The position numbers and the translations under genes were made by a program. From CAYURP01 sp964447175 (lineage in GTDB: Bacteria; Zixibacteria; MSB-5A5; SM23-73-2), in contig CAYURP010000010.1 of assembly GCA_964447175.1 (NCBI GenBank), positions 7,149 to 71,148 of the forward strand: DNA of 64,000 nucleotides. Direction: 5' to 3'. Positions 52,135 to 60,629 of the stretch are shown here, piece after piece. The notes below the pieces were generated by a model. That model was not told the origin of the DNA. It ran no database searches and saw nothing but the letters and a program-made list of their open reading frames with translations. How positions within the stretch are numbered: position 1 is the first letter of the stretch; every line of letters begins with the position of its first letter.

Positions 52135-52376
52135 TCAGCCGTAGAAAATTTATCAAGGTTTTCGGAATTTTGAGCTTAGGAATCACTTTTTTACCTCAAT
52201 TTCTGGCTAAAAGACCTTTTTTTAGAACCAGCTTTTCGGGAAATGTAAATGCTGATCGATTCTGGCTTCTGGGTTTGCCTAAAAGAGGATGTGCCACTTC
52301 TTATCTTTTATCAGAACAAAATAACTCACTTGAAAACTGCCTTTGCGATCTACACAGTATTTCGGATTTGAGATGA
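52131..52376 (+). CDS. Small protein with Tat-type signal peptide
   Basis: An 81-residue protein I do not recognise. Its N-terminus 'MISRRKFIKVFGILSLGITFLP' has a consensus twin-arginine motif SRRKFIK followed by a hydrophobic core, so it is predicted to be exported folded by Tat. The mature part (~55 residues) has three cysteines (54, 70, 72). It overlaps the tldE stop by four bases (ATGA) and ends three bases before prmC, so all three are cotranslated. It may be a truncated relic of a longer Tat-exported enzyme, or a genuine small Tat substrate; no evidence decides. Confidence 0.6.
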   Translation: MISRRKFIKVFGILSLGITFLPQFLAKRPFFRTSFSGNVNADRFWLLGLPKRGCATSYLLSEQNNSLENCLCDLHSISDLR

Positions 52377-52379
52377 TTT

Positions 52380-53258
52380 ATGAGCACAATCCTTCTTGAA
52401 GCTTTAAACTCCGGGGCAAAATTTTTAAAGGAGAAGGGCATAGGGAATCCCAGGTCAAGCACTGAGGTTCTTCTATCTTCGATTCTGAATTTAAGCCGGG
52501 TGGATTTATATTTGAATAAAGACCAGGTTCTGAATGAAAAGGATAAAAAAAAGTTCGATGAATTTCTGAAAGAGCGAGCCTCTGGAAAACCTCTTCAATA
52601 TATCACCGGCTCGATTGAATTTCTGGACTTGGAATTTATGATTGATCCCCGGGCTATGATCCCACGACCGGAGACGGAGATATTGACCCTTTCGGTAATC
52701 GACCATTTCAATAATATCAAAAACGAAAACCAACCCTTAAGGATCGTGGATTTGGGAACCGGTTCTGGGATAATAGCCATAACCCTGGCTAAAAATTTGG
52801 AGAACTCTTTTTTGTATGCGGTCGACATTTCAAAGGAGGCATTGAAACTGGCATCTGACAATGCAATAAAACATAAGGTTATAGAGAGAATTGATTTTAT
52901 ATTGGGCGATCTATTTCAACCACTGGAACGTAAAAACATTCAAAATTCAGTGGACTGCATTGTCTCCAATCCCCCTTATGTGAAGGATGATGATTCTGAA
53001 AGCCTGTCTAAAGAGATTACTCATTTCGAACCTGACGTCGCTTTGTTCTCAGGGGATGATGGATTGAATTTTCATAAAAGAATTCTAAAAGAATCTATGA
53101 AATATCTGAGAAAAGATGGATTATTAGCCCTGGAGGTGGGATGGGAGGATGGAGATAGATTGATAGATTTAATTGGATCAGAAGGTTTTTTCCACGAAAC
53201 AGAGATTATAAAGGATCTGGCTGGTATAAAAAGGATAGTCAAAGCATTGAAGATTTGA
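52380..53258 (+). CDS. prmC: Peptide chain release factor glutamine methyltransferase PrmC
   Basis: PrmC (HemK) methylates the Gln of the GGQ motif in release factors RF1/RF2. At 292 residues it has the normal two-domain layout: N-terminal helical domain ('EALNSGAKFLKEKGIGNPRSSTEVLLSSIL', 'PLQYITGSIEFLDLEF'), then the methyltransferase with 'PRPETEIL', motif I 'VDLGTGSGIIAITLAKNL' and the catalytic NPPY in 'CIVSNPPYVKDDD'. prfA, often adjacent, is not in the window. Confidence 0.96.
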   Translation: MSTILLEALNSGAKFLKEKGIGNPRSSTEVLLSSILNLSRVDLYLNKDQVLNEKDKKKFDEFLKERASGKPLQYITGSIEFLDLEFMIDPRAMIPRPETEILTLSVIDHFNNIKNENQPLRIVDLGTGSGIIAITLAKNLENSFLYAVDISKEALKLASDNAIKHKVIERIDFILGDLFQPLERKNIQNSVDCIVSNPPYVKDDDSESLSKEITHFEPDVALFSGDDGLNFHKRILKESMKYLRKDGLLALEVGWEDGDRLIDLIGSEGFFHETEIIKDLAGIKRIVKALKI

Positions 53259-53285
53259 AATCGAACTGACTGATGTGGAGAAGCT

Positions 53286-53328
53286 CAACTCATTGAAGTT
53301 GGTAATTTTTTGTTTTACAATGAGTTGG
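53286..53328. other. Inverted repeat after prmC
   Basis: CAACTCATTG (53286-53295) and CAATGAGTTG (53319-53328), ten-base perfect arms around a T-rich loop; possible end-of-operon structure but without a terminal T run. Confidence 0.45.
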
Positions 53329-53336
53329 TTTATCTA

Positions 53337-53364
53337 TTGACAAATAAGGAAAATTTAGTATAAT
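53337..53364 (+). promoter_or_regulatory. Promoter of the C25 protease gene
   Basis: TTGACA (53337-53342), 16-base spacer, TATAAT (53359-53364), 70 bases before the start codon: two consensus hexamers. Confidence 0.8.
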
Positions 53365-53434
53365 AAAATGAGGTACCTGCAAAGGGGATAAAAGACAGCT
53401 ATGATTTTCTGAACCTTCTTAAAAGGAGTTCATA

Positions 53435-56400
53435 GTGAAAAAGCTTTTGGTATTCTTAATGATCTTAGGTCTTGGTGTCTTTTACTCAGAGGGCTTAGCC
53501 AATGTGTTAACCCAGACCGTCAATTTCTCTAAATCCTCTTTGGTTTTTGAGAAAGAAAAAGAATATGACCTGGTCAAGCTCTCTCAAGCTCACCTGATGA
53601 ACCAGATCGGCAAACCTGCATTGCCCGTGAAAAACATTTTTCTGGCTTTACCGGATAATGCAGAGGTTATCGGGGTGGAGGTGATTTCAACAGAAAAGGA
53701 GGAATTGAGTGAAAGCTTCTATGTCTTCCCGGCTCAGCCTTCCATTCCTCTGTCCAGGACACCTGATTTCAACTCCTTTGTGCAGCCGCTTTCCAGTGTC
53801 TATAATTCCTCTTCACCTTTTCCCGAGACCCCATTAAAATATATAAAAACGGGATCTTTAGGGGGCAAAAGAATTGCAGTCTTGCAGGTTCACCCTTTGG
53901 AGTACATACCAGCTCAAAGATCACTTGTTTTCTACAAAACCATTCAATACAGATTGAATTATTCCCTTAAGGCGAAAGCGCCTTCACCTCCTCGGCGAAG
54001 TCAGAAAGCAGAGGAAACCTATCTGAGCATGGTGAAAAATATCGTTGATAATCCCCAAAATGTGCCTCCCAGCTCCATAGAGGATGGTTCAGATGAAGGC
54101 ATGCTGGAGTATCTGGTAATTACCAATGAGACTTTATCCTCCTACTTTCAGGAGCTGGTTGACTGGAAGAGGAAAAAGGGAATCCCCTCAGCCATAAGGA
54201 CCAGGGAATGGATTGTCTCGAATTATTCCGGGTGGGATCCTGCAGAGAGAATAAGAAATTACCTTAAGATAGCATATCAGGATTCAGGATGTGTTTGGGT
54301 CCTTCTGGGTGGAGATACTGACGTGATACCCTGTAGGTATGCGCATATAGAACTACAGACGGAAACAGAGGACATTCCCTCTGACTTATATTACTCGGAT
54401 TTAGATGGAAGTTGGGATTATGATGGTGATCACGGTTATGGCGAACCGGGAGATAGTCTGGATTTGTTCCCGGATCTGTTTGTGGGAAGGGCACCGGCCT
54501 CAACCACAGCCGAGGTTGAGGTTTTTGTGGATAAAGTTCTAACATATGAGAAGAACGTCCCATCGGATTATCAACTCAAGATGTTGTTTTTTGCCGAATA
54601 CAGCGATGCCCGAACAGATGATGCCATAGGCAAGGATATGATCGATGACTATTACGTGCCTTCTCGTTTTGACCCCATAGCTAAACTCTATGAGAGTGAT
54701 GGAAACGAAAACGCCCAGGTGGTTCTGGATTCCATGGATTTGGGTTTCAACTTTATGAATCACGCAGGACATGCCAATTACCCGGTCATGTGTACCGGTC
54801 CGGATAATATCTGGAATGAAGACGTGGATGGATTAACTAATTCCCCAAGATTCTCAGGGGTTCTTTATACCGTGGGCTGCTGGCCGGCTGCTATTGATTA
54901 TGATTGTATAGGCGAACACTTTGTGAAAAATCCAAATGGGGGTGGATTTTTCGTGGGGAACTCCAGATACGGCTGGTACACCCCGTCCCTTCCCGGTTAC
55001 GGTTCCTCTGACCTTTTCGATCAACAGTTCTTTGCCTCCATTTTCAGCAGAGGATTTTACCACTACGGACAGATCATAGCAGACTCTAAGATCTATTTTG
55101 CAGCGGAAGCCAATCAGGAAAATGATTTCAGGTGGATTGAGTTCGAGTTAATTCTTTTAGGTGATCCCGAGATGCCCTTATGGACGGATATCCCTCAGAA
55201 TCTGGTGGTCGATTTCGCGGATACCGTAACAACCGGTTCAAATCAATTCTGGGTAACGGTTAACCAGGGCTCACCAGTGCAGGATGCTTTGGTATGCTTG
55301 ATGAAGGATAATGAAGTCTATGCATCCGGTAAAACAGGATCGGATGGATATATTACATTTTCTATTACTCCGGAATCTGTGGGAACACTCTACGTAACCG
55401 CTTCCAAACCTGATTTCTATCCCTTTGAGGGATACTCCATGGTTCAAACCGATCTACCTTATGTAACCTGTAAAGACAAATCCATTGATGATGGTGCAGG
55501 AAACAGCGATGGTATCATAAATCCGGGTGAGCAGATAACTTTGAATTTGATTCTAAAGAATTATGGGAGCCAGACTGCATCCGGAGTTGAAGCTAAACTG
55601 AGATCAAATGACTCATACGTAAGCATTACCGATTCAGCGGGAAGTTTTGGTGATTTGAATTCCGGAGATGAAGCTTCAGGGAGCTATGCTTTCCAGGTAA
55701 ATTCTTCGTGTCCGGATTATCATACCATCTGCTTCGATCTGGAAATAACAGATGCCTCCCATCTTTGGTCCTTCACCTTAGCTCTCAACGTGGGCACACC
55801 GGATCTAAAATATCTCCAGACCACTCCTCAGAATGGTACCGGAATAAACGGTTTTCCCGATCCGGGTGAGACAATTGATATGAGGGTAACTCTGCAAAAC
55901 CTGGGATGGGGTAATGCATACAATACCTTTGCCAAATTGCTCACCAGTGATCCCTATATCCAGATTCTCTCAGACAGTGTATTTTTTGGTGATATTCCCA
56001 ATCAGGAGAGCAAAACACCCGATTCCTGCTTTAATATTTCCATAGAACTATCCTGCCCGGTTCCTTATTTCTCAACAATGTTTTTAGATGTTGGAGCTGA
56101 CGATTACTCCTCCCTTGATAGTTTCATACTGGTGATCGGTGATCAGGGCTTTGTGGATGATATGGAGGGGGGAGAGAATGGCTGGTCCCACACAGGAACC
56201 TCAGATAAGTGGCATCTGACTTCTCACAAATCCCATTCTGGTAATACCAGCTGGTACTGTGGTAACGAGGGAAGCTGGCTTTACAGCTCGGATTTCACTG
56301 CATATCTTTACACTCCAACCATAATGGTCCCTCCGGATGCGGAGCTCAGTTTCTGGGCCTGGTATGAGATAGAAGCTGGATTTGATTATTCCTACTGCGA

Positions 56401-56797
56401 GATAGATTATGGTCAGGGGTGGAGAGTTCTGTGTATGATGACCGGTGAAAGTGGAGGCTGGGTTGAGAAAACCTACGATCTATCTGAACACTATGGGGAT
56501 AGCATCCAGATAAGGTTCACCATGTTCAGCGATGATGATGCTTCTGTTTTCGAAGGTTTGTTTATTGATGATCTAAAGATAAGCGGAGAAAAGGCTGGAG
56601 TGTGTGGCGATGCTAATGGAGATTTGGAGGTGACTATTGCCGATGTGGTTTACCTGGTTAACTATGTGTTTAGGTCCGGTCCTGAACCTGATCCCTTATG
56701 GGTAGCTGACTGCAATCAGAATGGAATCGTAGACATTGCTGACGCCGTTTATCTAACCATCTACCTGTTTAAAAGTGGACCACCTCCTTGTCCCTAG
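53435..56797 (+). CDS. Secreted gingipain-like (C25) cysteine protease with dockerin tail
   Basis: An 1120-residue exported protease (start likely GTG 53435, ribosome site AAAAGGAG). After a signal peptide (~1-22) comes the propeptide-like region ('QTVNFSKSSLVFEKEKEYDLVKL...'), then the C25 catalytic domain (~225-590): 'YLVITNETLSSYFQELVDWKRKKGIPSAIRT', 'LLGGDTDVIP', 'DLYYSDLDGSW', 'FPDLFVGRAPA', catalytic His in 'FMNHAGHANYP' (H446) and Cys482 in 'YTVGCWPAAIDYDCIGE'. Several CARDB/PKD-like Ig domains (~595-960) and a jelly-roll domain (~965-1050, 'DDMEGGENGWSHTGTSDKWHLT') follow, and a dockerin pair ends the protein ('GDANGDLEVTIADVVYLVNYVFRSGPEP'). It is regulated by its own promoter. Confidence 0.93.
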   Translation: MKKLLVFLMILGLGVFYSEGLANVLTQTVNFSKSSLVFEKEKEYDLVKLSQAHLMNQIGKPALPVKNIFLALPDNAEVIGVEVISTEKEELSESFYVFPAQPSIPLSRTPDFNSFVQPLSSVYNSSSPFPETPLKYIKTGSLGGKRIAVLQVHPLEYIPAQRSLVFYKTIQYRLNYSLKAKAPSPPRRSQKAEETYLSMVKNIVDNPQNVPPSSIEDGSDEGMLEYLVITNETLSSYFQELVDWKRKKGIPSAIRTREWIVSNYSGWDPAERIRNYLKIAYQDSGCVWVLLGGDTDVIPCRYAHIELQTETEDIPSDLYYSDLDGSWDYDGDHGYGEPGDSLDLFPDLFVGRAPASTTAEVEVFVDKVLTYEKNVPSDYQLKMLFFAEYSDARTDDAIGKDMIDDYYVPSRFDPIAKLYESDGNENAQVVLDSMDLGFNFMNHAGHANYPVMCTGPDNIWNEDVDGLTNSPRFSGVLYTVGCWPAAIDYDCIGEHFVKNPNGGGFFVGNSRYGWYTPSLPGYGSSDLFDQQFFASIFSRGFYHYGQIIADSKIYFAAEANQENDFRWIEFELILLGDPEMPLWTDIPQNLVVDFADTVTTGSNQFWVTVNQGSPVQDALVCLMKDNEVYASGKTGSDGYITFSITPESVGTLYVTASKPDFYPFEGYSMVQTDLPYVTCKDKSIDDGAGNSDGIINPGEQITLNLILKNYGSQTASGVEAKLRSNDSYVSITDSAGSFGDLNSGDEASGSYAFQVNSSCPDYHTICFDLEITDASHLWSFTLALNVGTPDLKYLQTTPQNGTGINGFPDPGETIDMRVTLQNLGWGNAYNTFAKLLTSDPYIQILSDSVFFGDIPNQESKTPDSCFNISIELSCPVPYFSTMFLDVGADDYSSLDSFILVIGDQGFVDDMEGGENGWSHTGTSDKWHLTSHKSHSGNTSWYCGNEGSWLYSSDFTAYLYTPTIMVPPDAELSFWAWYEIEAGFDYSYCEIDYGQGWRVLCMMTGESGGWVEKTYDLSEHYGDSIQIRFTMFSDDDASVFEGLFIDDLKISGEKAGVCGDANGDLEVTIADVVYLVNYVFRSGPEPDPLWVADCNQNGIVDIADAVYLTIYLFKSGPPPCP

Positions 56798-56858
56798 TTT
56801 ATCTGGATAACCTGGTGTAAAGCACAATAGGATTCAGTAACAAATCAGATAATAGAAT

Positions 56859-56886
56859 AACCACCCCTTTCTGCAGAGGGGTAGTT
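56859..56886. terminator. Hairpin between convergent genes
   Basis: Arms AACCACCCCT and AGGGGTAGTT (nine of ten paired, one G-U) with an eight-base loop. It lies between convergent genes and could serve both, but no clean T run follows. Confidence 0.4.
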
Positions 56887-56977
56887 TGAACTGTCTAACC
56901 CAAAGTTACTTGATTCTTTTATTGGGCGGGTTGAGTTTTTTAGAGAAGATTCTTTATTCTCTTTGGTTTCAACTTTG

Positions 56978-59239
56978 TTAGGAGTTTACTCCAATCTCAT
57001 GAGGTAATGAATTATTAATATATTCCTTTAGTTGTTGGAATTCAGTTCTCATTTTATCCAGCTCATCTTTAGCACTGGCCAAATTGCCCGTTCGTCCTAA
57101 AAGTTCTAAATTGAGGGACAAATCAGCAAGACCATTAACGCTAAGCTGAGCAGCTAAACCCTTTAGGCTGTGAGCTTCTCTGTCCACTGCTTCAATGTCG
57201 CCTTTCTTTACTGCTTGATCCAGTTTTTTTATTTGTTTTGGCACATAGTCCAAAAACTCTGTGAGCATCTTTTCAAAAAATCCTCTGTCTCCACAAAATC
57301 TATTAATAGCGCTTTCAAACTCAATGGGAACACCACTGAGCTGATTCTCATTCTTAATGTAGACTTGCTCTTTAATCACCTCCTGCTGAGAATAAGAACT
57401 GGTCCACTTTTCTATGGCATCGATCAGTTCTTGCGGTTCTATTGGTTTTGATATGTAGTCATCCATACCCGCCTTGAGGCATCGCTCTTTATCCCCTTTC
57501 ATAGCATGGGCTGTCATGGCGATAACGGGTGTATGTTTTCTATCACCTTCTCTTTCACGAATTACCTGAGTAGCTTCGAAACCATTCATTTCTGGCATCT
57601 GAACATCCATTAAGATCAGGTTATAAGTGGTGTGTTTGAGAACCTGTATTGCCTTAGCTCCATTTTCTACTGCATCCACAGAATAGCCTGCTCGCTTTAG
57701 CAAGGCAACAGCTAATTTTTGATTCATGGGGTTGTCCTCTACCAGGAGTATACGAACCGATCTACGTTTCTGTTCTGCTATGGTATGGCGGGTAACTATC
57801 GGGGTTGGTTTCTCCTTGGTTTTTGTCTTCTGCAAACCCAAGACGGTAATGATGGCGTCATATAGCTGTGACTGTTTAATTGGCTTCATCAGGTAACCGG
57901 CACAGCCTAAAGCTTTCAGTCGAGAGACATCTCCGCGAGTCCCAATAGATGTGAGAATGATCACTACCACATCACTTATCGCTGGATCCTCCTTAATAAA
58001 TCTTAGAGTCTGCTCCCCGTCCTTCTCTGGCATCTGCATATCCATCAGTACCAAATCGAAAAGTTTTCCTTGATGGGATGCTTTTTTCAAAACGTTTATT
58101 GCTTCAGCACCGCTCTCCACAGCCTCAGCATAGCAACCAAAGGACTCCAGCATTTTAACTAAAATAACCCGATTTGTTTTGTTATCATCTACTGCCAGCA
58201 TCCGCATGCCTTTTATATCCACAGAAAAGTGCGGGGATATCTCTTTAACCTCTTTTTGCTTTTCGTAGCTAACAGTAAACCAGAAATGACTTCCCTTGCC
58301 CACTTCACTTTCCATGCCGATTCGACCACCCATGAGCTCGACCAGACGTTTGGAGATCGATAATCCCAGGCCGGTTCCGCCATATTTGCGGTTGGTAGAT
58401 CCGTCCACCTGAGTAAAGCTCTCAAAGATTCTTTCTTGTTTATTTTTGGGAATACCTATTCCAGTATCTGTGACCGAGAAAAGAAGCGTAACTTGATCTT
58501 CGGTTTCGCTCTCAGGCACGACTCGGATTACTACTTCTCCTTTTTCCGTAAATTTAATGCCATTACCTGCCAGATTAATCAAGATTTGCCGCAATCGAGT
58601 TGGATCACCGCGCAGGAGAGAAGGTACTCTGTGATGGATCATACAGACGAGCTCTAATCCTTTGGTGAAGGCCTTAGGTGCTAATGTGTCAGTGATTCCT
58701 TCCACTGTAAGACGCAGATCAAATTCAATGTCCTCGACCTCAATCCGATCCGCTTCAATTTTTGAGAGATCCAGAATATCATTTAGAAGTTCCAGAAGTG
58801 CACGAGCACTCACTTTAACCGTACTCAGATAGTCTCGCTGTTCATCGTTTAGCTCGGTATCTAAAGTTAAGTCAGTCATCCCGATGATGGCATTCATTGG
58901 AGTGCGGATTTCGTGGCTCATATTTGCCAGAAATTCGCTCTTGAGCTGGTTGGCTTCCTCTGCCTCCTCTTTGGCTTTCTTGAGCTTCTCTTCTGCTCGC
59001 TTACGCTCACTGATAATCCGTTGGGCATAGATGCTGAACATGATAAGAATACACAGAGATAACGAGCGCATCCAGATTTTGTGTGAATCCAGCGTGAATA
59101 TCTCTTCGAGGAGATTGCCTTTGTTAAATACAATAACATCTATACCAGATTCAAGAATCCAGAATAGTGATGCGAATACAATTCCTATGAATATCATTTT
59201 TTTTGCTATACTCGTACTGTTTGTTTCTTTAACCTTCAT
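56978..59239 (-). CDS. Membrane-bound hybrid histidine kinase with two receivers and Hpt
   Basis: A 753-residue sensor-phosphorelay protein: two membrane helices (~12-35 and ~55-73) around a short periplasmic loop, a coiled coil, HisKA with His109 in 'LANMSHEIRTPMNAIIGMTDL', HATPase ('NLAGNGIKFTEKGEV', 'DTGIGIPKNKQERIFESFTQVDGSTNRKYGGTGLGL'), two receivers ('VLMDMQMPEKDG', 'ILMDVQMPEMNG') and a C-terminal Hpt with 'AHSLKGLAAQL'. This is BarA/ArcB-like multistep relay architecture. It is closely related to the kinase at 60630-63619, which has the same membrane segment plus two PAS domains. Good ribosome site (GGAGAT). The partner response regulator may be the one at 59948. Confidence 0.92.
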   Translation of the reverse strand: MKVKETNSTSIAKKMIFIGIVFASLFWILESGIDVIVFNKGNLLEEIFTLDSHKIWMRSLSLCILIMFSIYAQRIISERKRAEEKLKKAKEEAEEANQLKSEFLANMSHEIRTPMNAIIGMTDLTLDTELNDEQRDYLSTVKVSARALLELLNDILDLSKIEADRIEVEDIEFDLRLTVEGITDTLAPKAFTKGLELVCMIHHRVPSLLRGDPTRLRQILINLAGNGIKFTEKGEVVIRVVPESETEDQVTLLFSVTDTGIGIPKNKQERIFESFTQVDGSTNRKYGGTGLGLSISKRLVELMGGRIGMESEVGKGSHFWFTVSYEKQKEVKEISPHFSVDIKGMRMLAVDDNKTNRVILVKMLESFGCYAEAVESGAEAINVLKKASHQGKLFDLVLMDMQMPEKDGEQTLRFIKEDPAISDVVVIILTSIGTRGDVSRLKALGCAGYLMKPIKQSQLYDAIITVLGLQKTKTKEKPTPIVTRHTIAEQKRRSVRILLVEDNPMNQKLAVALLKRAGYSVDAVENGAKAIQVLKHTTYNLILMDVQMPEMNGFEATQVIREREGDRKHTPVIAMTAHAMKGDKERCLKAGMDDYISKPIEPQELIDAIEKWTSSYSQQEVIKEQVYIKNENQLSGVPIEFESAINRFCGDRGFFEKMLTEFLDYVPKQIKKLDQAVKKGDIEAVDREAHSLKGLAAQLSVNGLADLSLNLELLGRTGNLASAKDELDKMRTEFQQLKEYINNSLPHEIGVNS

Positions 59240-59820
59240 TTTGATCTCCTATTCAGATTTGGAATTGGAAAGAATACTTCACATTGGACTCTCAGCGTAA
59301 TGAGTACAAACCTTATTTTGGCAAGTTTCCAACTATGACATAGAATTGAGATGATACTATATTGATAAAGTAACTTTACAGATTATTCCAAGATGCAGGG
59401 TATGGTTAAGAAGCCAGAGAAGTTCCCCGCACCGAATTCCTGAAATAGTAAATCAGCAAATCCTTTAGATTTCAATTTTTTTATCTCTTTCACCCCGTAG
59501 GGGATTACCCTTATATTTTACCCCAAATAATTAATAATTCAATAATAATATCGGTAAAATAGATATAGTATTTAGTGTTAAATACCTAATATGAAAAGAA
59601 AATTAGTTAGAATCTATAAGATTATTACTTTTTTAAGTTAAAGGTAATTACCATATTTTTATTTGTTCATCAATTTTTTCTATTAGCCATATAGAAAATT
59701 TGTATCTTAGTGTTATTAGATTAAATGAAGAGTAATTGAATTTAGAAATTAACGATCTTATAAAAGCTGATTTCTTGACTTAAAAATTCTTGATTAAATA
59801 AGTAAAGCTATATAGCAATT

Positions 59821-59880
59821 CGGGGTTCGTCTATGAGTCCCAATAACCGCGTAGTTCCAGCTATTGGTGGGGGTTTTTAA
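59821..59880 (+). ncRNA. Candidate structured RNA in the 700-base intergenic gap
   Basis: In 59240-59947, otherwise AT-rich and empty, this stretch alone is GC-rich. It folds as two hairpins: GGG-gttcgtctatgagt-CCC and CCAATA...TATTGG, the second followed by TGGGGG and five T, like a terminator. I know no riboswitch class that matches. Confidence 0.3.
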
Positions 59881-59947
59881 GGAGCATCATTGTTGAATCA
59901 ATTAGAAACCTGGCAATAATAATAACATTTTGACTGGTAAAAGTTTT

Positions 59948-60592
59948 CTATCTTTTTAAGGATTCATGTAAGTCCACCTTTTTCATTTGAGCTTTTTTCC
60001 ACTTGACATATTCAGGATATTGTTTTTCCATACATTCGGGACAGATGCCGTGGCTGAAGTCCGCTTCTGAATGCCTGGCTACATAATCCTCAATTTGCTG
60101 CCAGTAGTTTTCGTCGTTTCTTATCTTTTTGCAGAACATACAGATGGGCAAAAGGCCTTTTAGTTGTTTAACCTGGGCTAAGGTATCTGCAAGTTCTTTG
60201 TTTTTCTGGCGAAGCGTTTTTTCGAGTTGTATTATCCGTTCTCCGGCTTTTACCCGTGCTAAAAGCTCGGTTTTATCAAAAGGCTTGGTGATGTAATCGT
60301 CAGCTCCAGCATCCAGTCCCTTTATTATGTTTTCTTTTTGAGTTAGGGCTGTCCAGAGGATTATATAAACATAGCTGGGAAGGTTCAGCGCCCGGACCTT
60401 GTGACAAAGCTCCAGTCCATCCAGATCGGGCATCATCCAGTCAGTAATGAGCATATCCGGCACATCTTTTTGGATGGAAGCTAAAGCCTTTAGCCCATTT
60501 TCAACTGCAATAACATCGTGTCCGGCTTTAATTAAAATTTTTTCAAGTATCATTCTGGAGGTTTTTTCATCCTCTGCGATTAATATTTTCAT
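59948..60592 (-). CDS. Response regulator with C-terminal CxxC/CxxC motif
   Basis: A 214-residue protein. The receiver (residues ~1-120) has the acidic pocket 'AEDE', phospho-Asp51 ('LITDWMMPDLDG'), the T in 'WTALTQKE' and Lys in 'ITKPFDKTEL'. It is followed by a coiled coil (~125-145) and a C-terminal motif 'LLPICMFCKKIRNDENYWQQIEDYVARHSEADFSHGICPECMEKQYPEY', present in many sensor-regulator proteins of delta-proteobacteria and FCB phyla; the two CxxC pairs suggest a zinc-binding output or anchoring element. There is no DNA-binding domain. It is transcribed 37 bases after the kinase at 60630 and is probably its relay partner. Ribosome site GGGGTG. Confidence 0.9.
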   Translation of the reverse strand: MKILIAEDEKTSRMILEKILIKAGHDVIAVENGLKALASIQKDVPDMLITDWMMPDLDGLELCHKVRALNLPSYVYIILWTALTQKENIIKGLDAGADDYITKPFDKTELLARVKAGERIIQLEKTLRQKNKELADTLAQVKQLKGLLPICMFCKKIRNDENYWQQIEDYVARHSEADFSHGICPECMEKQYPEYVKWKKAQMKKVDLHESLKR

Positions 60593-60629
60593 CTTTCACC
60601 CCTGTAGATTCAGTTCTAATATCTCAAGG

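Noticed and set aside
59821..59880. c-di-GMP or fluoride riboswitch
   Set aside because: The conserved loops of these classes (for example GGNGAUGG for fluoride) are not present.
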